Of a stretch of 10,584 bases of DNA, positions 6,760 to 10,584 are shown one piece after another. The DNA is taken from NCBI GenBank assembly GCA_964343365.1, contig CAYFJI010000065.1:1-10584 (forward strand). The letters run 5' to 3'. The DNA comes from CAJXWH01 sp964343365. GTDB taxonomy: Bacteria > Pseudomonadota > Gammaproteobacteria > Arenicellales > UBA868. A model generated the notes under the pieces. The model worked only from the letters and a program-made list of their open reading frames with translations, was not told where the DNA came from and did not search any database. Every line of letters begins with the position of its first letter. Position 1 is the stretch's first letter. The translations under genes were made by a program, and so were the position numbers.

Positions 6760-6786
6760 TTGACATGTTTTCGGGTTAACTATAGT
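6760..6786 (+). promoter_or_regulatory. Putative sigma70-type promoter of the solute-binding protein gene
   Basis: An exact -35 box TTGACA at 6760-6765 is followed by TATAGT at 6781-6786. The 15-bp spacer is shorter than the usual 17, so strength is uncertain. Transcription would begin near 6793, giving a leader of about 75 nt before ATG 6869. This suggests that the binding protein is made independently of, and perhaps more abundantly than, the upstream enzymes. Confidence 0.5.
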
Positions 6787-6827
6787 GTTACCTGCAAGTC
6801 TGGTGTCTATTCGGTGATTAACAGAGA

Positions 6828-6872
6828 ATGGGCTTCATGAGAAAAAACAATGTACATTGGAGGACAATATGA
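6828..6872 (+). other. Possible 14-codon upstream micro-ORF overlapping the binding-protein start
   Basis: ATG 6828 (or in-frame ATG 6837) opens a short frame, MGFMRKNNVHWRTI, which ends at TGA 6870-6872. The stop overlaps the binding-protein ATG as ATGA. It lies in the leader of the predicted transcript. It has no recognisable domain and only a weak AGAG before it, so chance is a serious alternative. Confidence 0.18.
6859..6864 (+). promoter_or_regulatory. Ribosome binding site fixing the solute-binding protein start
   Basis: GGAGGA ends 4 nt before ATG 6869. The alternative TTG at 6857 overlaps this site and is therefore rejected as the start. Confidence 0.75.
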
Positions 6873-8560
6873 GCAAGATGGAAATAAGGGAGGAGTTGGA
6901 TCACCTCGTTAGTGACTATCATAAGGGCAAGTTGAATCGACGTCAGTTTATGAAGCGAGCTGCCGCCATCGGAGTTACGGCGAGTGTAGCAGGTTCGCTT
7001 TTAATTCCTACTACATCAGCAGTAAAAGCAGATGGACATGTGCAAAAAGGTGGAACTCTACGTGAAGGTTATGATCTAGATTTTTCAAAGCACGACCCCA
7101 TCACAACCAATTGGTACGATCCAGCATTTTTTGCAATATATGAAGCCATCTTGACTAATGATCCGGATGGAGGAGATGCGCCGCAACTTGCGACCGGATT
7201 TTCGGTATCCGATGATGGAATGCAGTATCGCTTTGATATTGATCCAAATAGAACATTTCACTCGGGTAAACCAGCAAACGCAGCAGCTGTAGCGGACTAT
7301 CTGGCGACATTTAAGTCTTTGGCTTTCATTGCTACACTAGCTGCAGCGGTTGACAACTATACTTCTGAAGGTGACCAGTTAGTTATTAATATGAAAAACC
7401 CATGGGTTGGTACCTTAGGCCCTCATAAGACTGGTTATTTTCGAATCAGTTGTACCGATACGTGGAGGGAAGCAGGTGGTGATACCGCCAACTCGACTTA
7501 CGGGACTGAAATTGCCGACGGAACTGGTCCGTTCACGCATGAGGAATGGGTGCCTGGTAGCCATGTGTTGGTGAAGCGTTGGGAAGATTACCCTGGATCT
7601 AACACTCCGTGGTTTGAGAATCGGGGTAAGGCACATCTTGATGCAGTTCGATGGACTTTTATTCCAGAGGCGAGCCAAAGAGCAGTTCAACTGGAAAATG
7701 GCGATATCGATACGTTAAAAGGCCCCGCGCCACAGGATGTCAGTCGACTTGAAAGCAACTCGGATATAACTGTTTATAGATTCCCAGAGTGGTCTGGATA
7801 CATTCTTACTTTAAACCAGGACCATAGTGAGTTGTTTGGAGATGTACGGGTTCGTAAGGCGATAGCTCATCTAATAGATCGAGAAGCTATTAGGGATTTT
7901 GTCTTCTTTGGCGATGCTGTTGCGACGCCTGGACCTTTGCCGTCTACCGATCGCACCTATGATCCGATCGTTGAAGAATTGATTAGCTATAATATGGAAG
8001 GAGCTACAGCTTTAATGACTGAGGCTGGTTGGTCTCTGAATGGCGATGGGATTTGGGAAAAAGATGGAACAGTTATGTCATTCGAGTTTGTAGCACAAGC
8101 GGAATCAATTAACGAAGCTGTAGCGACTGCAGTATCGGCTATGTTACGTGAAGGCGGATTCGAAGCAAAGGTCAATATGGCGGATCGAGCGGTTACCTTT
8201 GAGAAACAGTCAGCGCAGGGCCGCGATGCGGCACCCATGACATTGTTCTTCTGGTTATGGCCGATTCCAATAGATGTACTCAATTTGTTTGTCAACAGCG
8301 TGACAATACCTTTTCCAAATATGTCACGAGCTAATGTTCCAGCCATCGATGCGGCAATGACTGCATGGCAAACTGCGGGCACAAATGAGGAAGGGCAAGC
8401 TGCGGCCACCGCTTTTCAAAAAGCTTACTGCGAGGAAGTACCTTATGTGAGTTTGGTAACGAAGAATGCTGTTTTTGCCAAGAGAAATAATGTGCATGGT
8501 TGGCAGCCTACTCTTTGGAATCTCTATCCATATTACAATGATGTTTGGATCGAGAACTGA
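6869..8560 (+). CDS. ABC transporter substrate-binding protein, family 5 (DppA/OppA type), Tat-exported
   Basis: A 563-residue periplasmic binding protein that captures the ligand and delivers it to an oligopeptide/nickel-class permease. The N-terminus has a polar region, a twin-arginine motif RRQFMK at residues 24-29, a hydrophobic stretch (AAAIGVTASVAGSLLI) and a likely cleavage near AVKA/DG (about residue 54). It is therefore a folded export substrate and not a lipoprotein, since no lipobox Cys is present. The mature part shows SBP_bac_5 features: GGTLREGYD, the region PQLATGFSVSDDGMQYRFDI, GTGPFTHEEWVPGSHVLVKRWEDYPG, FGDVRVRKAIAHLIDREAI and EEVPYVSLV near the end. The start at 6869 is set by GGAGGA; TTG 6857 is rejected. 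It has its own probable promoter and is followed by a strong terminator. With the DppD, DppF and permease genes nearby it likely completes one importer, although it is a separate transcription unit. The ligand cannot be inferred; homologues take peptides, opines, sugars or metals. Confidence 0.93.
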   Translation: MSKMEIREELDHLVSDYHKGKLNRRQFMKRAAAIGVTASVAGSLLIPTTSAVKADGHVQKGGTLREGYDLDFSKHDPITTNWYDPAFFAIYEAILTNDPDGGDAPQLATGFSVSDDGMQYRFDIDPNRTFHSGKPANAAAVADYLATFKSLAFIATLAAAVDNYTSEGDQLVINMKNPWVGTLGPHKTGYFRISCTDTWREAGGDTANSTYGTEIADGTGPFTHEEWVPGSHVLVKRWEDYPGSNTPWFENRGKAHLDAVRWTFIPEASQRAVQLENGDIDTLKGPAPQDVSRLESNSDITVYRFPEWSGYILTLNQDHSELFGDVRVRKAIAHLIDREAIRDFVFFGDAVATPGPLPSTDRTYDPIVEELISYNMEGATALMTEAGWSLNGDGIWEKDGTVMSFEFVAQAESINEAVATAVSAMLREGGFEAKVNMADRAVTFEKQSAQGRDAAPMTLFFWLWPIPIDVLNLFVNSVTIPFPNMSRANVPAIDAAMTAWQTAGTNEEGQAAATAFQKAYCEEVPYVSLVTKNAVFAKRNNVHGWQPTLWNLYPYYNDVWIEN

Positions 8561-8625
8561 ACGACATAAAGCTCTTTTGTTTTAATTAATGTCATAGAGG
8601 TTTATAAAAGTTTAGTACAAAAATA

Positions 8626-8661
8626 AAGCCGGGATCTATTTAAATAGACCCCGGCTTTTTT
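8626..8661 (+). terminator. Rho-independent terminator, possibly bidirectional
   Basis: Two 16-nt arms at 8626-8641 and 8642-8657 form a nearly perfect palindrome with one A-C mismatch (8634 against 8649). The GC-rich base is AAGCCGGG with CCCGGCTT, and the AT-rich centre would supply the loop. A run of six T follows at 8656-8661. It lies 65 nt after the stop of the binding-protein gene. The reverse strand has a T-rich tract after the stem too (GGCTTTATTTTTG), so it may also stop transcription from the right. Confidence 0.92.
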
Positions 8662-8696
8662 CAAGCGTCTATTGGTAGGTTCAGTATTAGTTGGTA

Positions 8697-8714
8697 TATT
8701 AAAAATTTTTAATA
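8697..8714. repeat. 18-bp perfect AT-only palindrome
   Basis: TATTAAAAA is followed directly by TTTTTAATA. All bases are A or T. It could be a protein-binding site or simply AT-rich spacer; with no GC it is not a terminator stem. Confidence 0.5.
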
Positions 8715-8977
8715 GATACAAGTATCGTTAAGGTGCGTTGAGTAATTTATATCGAATTTTTCTTTTTATTTTAATTGATTTAACCAAATATAACATTTAG
8801 CGCCAGGATTACTCATAGATTACTTAGAGGCAAAACAATTGGAACTATGATCTGAGAGTATGCTAAGTTGGGCCTCGTTAATTTATTGTGAGTCAATGAT
8901 TTTTTGTGTCGAACTTATTCGATGACATGTTTTATCTGAGATTATTTTCAGTTAATTCGAACAAAAGAGTTGCCTAA

Positions 8978-9010
8978 GCTCTATATAGAACAATCAAATA
9001 ATGCTCTATA
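8978..9010 (+). repeat. Direct repeat GCTCTATA, 25-bp period, upstream of the phosphatase
   Basis: Copies at 8978-8985 and 9003-9010 are identical over 8 bases, and both are followed within a few bases by ACAAT. The second copy ends 20 bp before the phosphatase ATG. The spacing is about two and a half helical turns. It may be an operator; no known regulator site is matched. Confidence 0.35.
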
Positions 9011-9030
9011 ACAATTGGTGAACATGGAAA

Positions 9031-9648
9031 ATGGTTAGTGAAATAGTTCTTTGGTTTTTCCTTCTCTTATTTTTTGGATATTTGTTCGACAAGCATGTTA
9101 AGTGGTATTTATTTCCGAAAAGATGGGGGGTGGTAGAGGATAACGCTATTTTCCGAAGTGGCCAACTTACTCCGATACAATTTAAGAAGCAAGTAAAGAA
9201 ACGTAACATTGATGTCGTAGTGTCACTACTAAATCCACTTCCGGGTAACGTTAATTATGAGGGAGAGCAGAAAGTAATAAGAGAGCGTGGTATTGAACAA
9301 TTTGTATACCCACTTTTAGGTGATGGCACAGGAGATATTAGCCAATATGCATCCGCTATCTGTAAACTTCATGAATGTGTCAGAAATAACAAAGTGGTGT
9401 TAATACATTGTGCTGCTGGGACACAGCGAACAGGCGGAGTGGTGGCAAGTTATCGCATCTTGGTTCAAGGAAAGAATCCCAATGAAGTGATACAAGAAAT
9501 GAGGCGCTATGGCTGGCGAGCGCATAAGAATCCAGACCTAATTCCTTTTATCAATAACCATTTAAATCAGTTGAAGAATATATTAATTGAAAAAAATATT
9601 GTAGATAAAACGAGTCATTCGATGTCGTTTTTACCAACTAAAATTTAA
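9031..9648 (+). CDS. Membrane-anchored Cys-based tyrosine/dual-specificity phosphatase
   Basis: A 205-residue protein. Residues 5-19 (IVLWFFLLLFFGYLF) form one hydrophobic segment, followed by lysines (DKHVKWYLFPKR), so it is probably held in the inner membrane with the catalytic domain in the cytoplasm. The domain starts at GVVEDNAIFRSGQLTP, typical of bacterial DSP-like phosphatases. It carries the C-x5-R signature HCAAGTQRTG at 126-135, with nucleophile Cys127 and phosphate-binding Arg133. LLGDGTGD (residues 95-102) offers Asp98 or Asp102 as general acid. The target could be a phosphoprotein or another phosphate ester. The ribosome binding site is weak (GGTG 10 nt upstream). TGA at 9019-9021 closes the frame upstream, so ATG 9031 is the first possible start. 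It stands alone after a long intergenic gap, with the MDR gene 33 bp downstream in the same direction. Confidence 0.88.
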   Translation: MVSEIVLWFFLLLFFGYLFDKHVKWYLFPKRWGVVEDNAIFRSGQLTPIQFKKQVKKRNIDVVVSLLNPLPGNVNYEGEQKVIRERGIEQFVYPLLGDGTGDISQYASAICKLHECVRNNKVVLIHCAAGTQRTGGVVASYRILVQGKNPNEVIQEMRRYGWRAHKNPDLIPFINNHLNQLKNILIEKNIVDKTSHSMSFLPTKI

Positions 9649-9681
9649 ATTTCAGAAAGTCTATATTTTGATCATAATCTT

Positions 9682-10584
9682 ATGGGAAAAATAAGAGCAT
9701 TGGTTTGTCCAAGGTATGGTGAACCTGAAGTTTTAGAGGTTAGGAATATTGATTCCCCACTTCCAGGCCCTAAAGAAATTTTAATAAGAGTACGAGCATG
9801 TGGAGTTAATTTTCCAGATGTTTTAATGATGAGAGGCCAATATCAAGTAAAACCTGAGCTACCGTTTGTCTTGGGCTTTGAGGTTGCAGGTGAGGTTTTA
9901 GGAGTTGGCGAAAATAGTGTTGGGTTCTCTGTAGGAGATCGAGTCATAGCAATCTTAATTTCAGGGGGAATGCAGGAAGAAATTGTAGTGTCAGAGAACC
10001 ATTGTTGGTTGATCCCAGATAGCATGCCATTTGATGTTGCAGCAAGTTTCTCACTGACTTATGGCACTAGTTATCATGCTCTAGTTGATCGTGCTCATTT
10101 ACAAGAAGGTCAAACCTTATTGGTATTAGGAGCTTCGGGAGGAGTAGGTAGCGCAACAATAGACGTTGGCCATCAGTTAGGAGCTCGAGTAATTGCTGTT
10201 GGTAGTAATGAAGTAAAGATGCGAATGCTCAAAAAATTATATAGCATGGATGAAGTAATTATTTGCTCAGAAGGTCACCCCAGGTTACTTGATCAGGTGA
10301 AGCATTTGACAGGAAATGAAGGAGTTGATGTTATTTTTGATCCAGTTGGTGGCGATGCTTTTCAGCAATCTCTACGCTTGGTCAAATGGAATGGACGTAT
10401 ACTTATCGTTGGGTTTGTCTCCGATAATGAGAATATACCCAAGGCTTCAACAAATCTTTTGTTACTTAAAGGGAGCGCTCTACTTGGTGTCTTCTGGGGT
10501 CGCTTTATTCAAGAAGAGAGAAAAAAAAGTGATAAGAATCTCATGCAGTTGTTTTCATGGTATGAGAGTGGGAAAATTAAGCCA
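9682..10584 (+). CDS. NADPH:quinone oxidoreductase-like MDR protein (zinc-independent), 3' end outside the window
   Basis: The frame is open from ATG 9682 to the right edge, giving 301 residues without a stop. Family length is about 325, so roughly the last 25 residues are probably missing. It opens MGKIRALVCPRYGEPEVLEV, followed by RACGVNFPDVLMMRGQY (38-54), the hallmark of the quinone oxidoreductase branch. The N-terminal catalytic domain has LGFEVAGEV and GVGENSVGFSVGDRV, but no catalytic or structural zinc cysteine set. The Rossmann domain begins LLVLGASGGVGSA (146-158) with the NADPH-binding GASGGVG at 150-156. GVDVIFDPVGGDAF and GRILIVGF are also typical. It probably reduces a quinone or enal/enone in the cytoplasm; some relatives act on acyl-CoA. 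It starts 33 bp after the phosphatase stop with no clear Shine-Dalgarno. Operon membership with the phosphatase is likely but unproven. Confidence 0.93.
   Translation, partial: MGKIRALVCPRYGEPEVLEVRNIDSPLPGPKEILIRVRACGVNFPDVLMMRGQYQVKPELPFVLGFEVAGEVLGVGENSVGFSVGDRVIAILISGGMQEEIVVSENHCWLIPDSMPFDVAASFSLTYGTSYHALVDRAHLQEGQTLLVLGASGGVGSATIDVGHQLGARVIAVGSNEVKMRMLKKLYSMDEVIICSEGHPRLLDQVKHLTGNEGVDVIFDPVGGDAFQQSLRLVKWNGRILIVGFVSDNENIPKASTNLLLLKGSALLGVFWGRFIQEERKKSDKNLMQLFSWYESGKIKP

Larger units (their letters stand above)
8662..9030. other. Intergenic AT-rich stretch with no gene seen
   Basis: Between the terminator and the phosphatase gene I find no convincing coding frame, tRNA or structured RNA. 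It holds an 18-bp perfect AT palindrome at 8697-8714 (TATTAAAAA and its complement). A repeated octamer GCTCTATA occurs at 8978-8985 and 9003-9010, just before the phosphatase start. No clear -35/-10 pair can be assigned. This marks a break between the transporter/enzyme locus and the genes to the right. Confidence 0.6.

Noticed and set aside
6857..6868. TTG 6857 as start of the solute-binding protein
   Set aside because: The codon overlaps the Shine-Dalgarno GGAGGA that serves ATG 6869.
7415..7690. Open minus-strand frame inside the binding-protein gene, and a similar one at 7987-8409
   Set aside because: Both lie wholly within a well-supported coding gene on the other strand and show no recognisable domain; they are frame shadows.
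9843..10025. Minus-strand 60-residue frame
   Set aside because: It is antisense to the clearly coding MDR gene and has no supporting features.

Overview
The window reads as chromosomal DNA from a Gram-negative-type bacterium. The genes are AT-leaning, densely packed and on both strands. The substrate-binding protein carries a twin-arginine leader of the style common in Proteobacteria (RRQFMKRAAA), and the mix of scavenging and hydrolytic genes fits an environmental, perhaps marine, proteobacterium. That taxonomic guess is inference only. I see no RNA genes, insertion sequences, CRISPR arrays or phage genes.

Layout. (1) Positions 2-1797, plus strand: the last 19 codons of a DppC/OppC-type permease, a DppD/OppD-type ATPase, and an alpha/beta hydrolase with a Cys-type nucleophile elbow. 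This is the tail of a peptide-type ABC importer operon. (2) Positions 1780-5214, minus strand, read right to left: a short-chain dehydrogenase (SDR), an unrecognised 131-residue protein with a twin-arginine-like motif but no hydrophobic stretch, a DppF/OppF-type ATPase, and an amidohydrolase_2-family TIM-barrel hydrolase whose 3' end overlaps the converging alpha/beta hydrolase by 18 bp. (3) Positions 5307-8560, plus strand: a flavin split-barrel (PPOX-like) protein, a Cys2 N-terminal-nucleophile hydrolase, and, behind its own likely promoter, a family 5 solute-binding protein with a Tat signal. A strong rho-independent terminator follows at 8626-8661. (4) A 470-bp intergenic stretch, then a membrane-anchored Cys-based phosphatase (9031) and the start of a zinc-independent quinone oxidoreductase/MDR protein (9682) that runs off the right edge.

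How they may work together. The parts of one oligopeptide/nickel-class importer (permease tail, DppD, DppF, binding protein) are spread over three transcription units. Between them sit five or six enzymes suited to cutting and oxidising a small amide-, ester- or lactone-bearing compound: an alpha/beta hydrolase, an amidohydrolase, an Ntn amidase, an SDR and a flavin reductase-like protein. The simplest inference is a scavenging locus that imports an unknown compound and processes it in the cytoplasm. The substrate cannot be read from the sequence. The phosphatase and MDR genes lie beyond the terminator and look unrelated.
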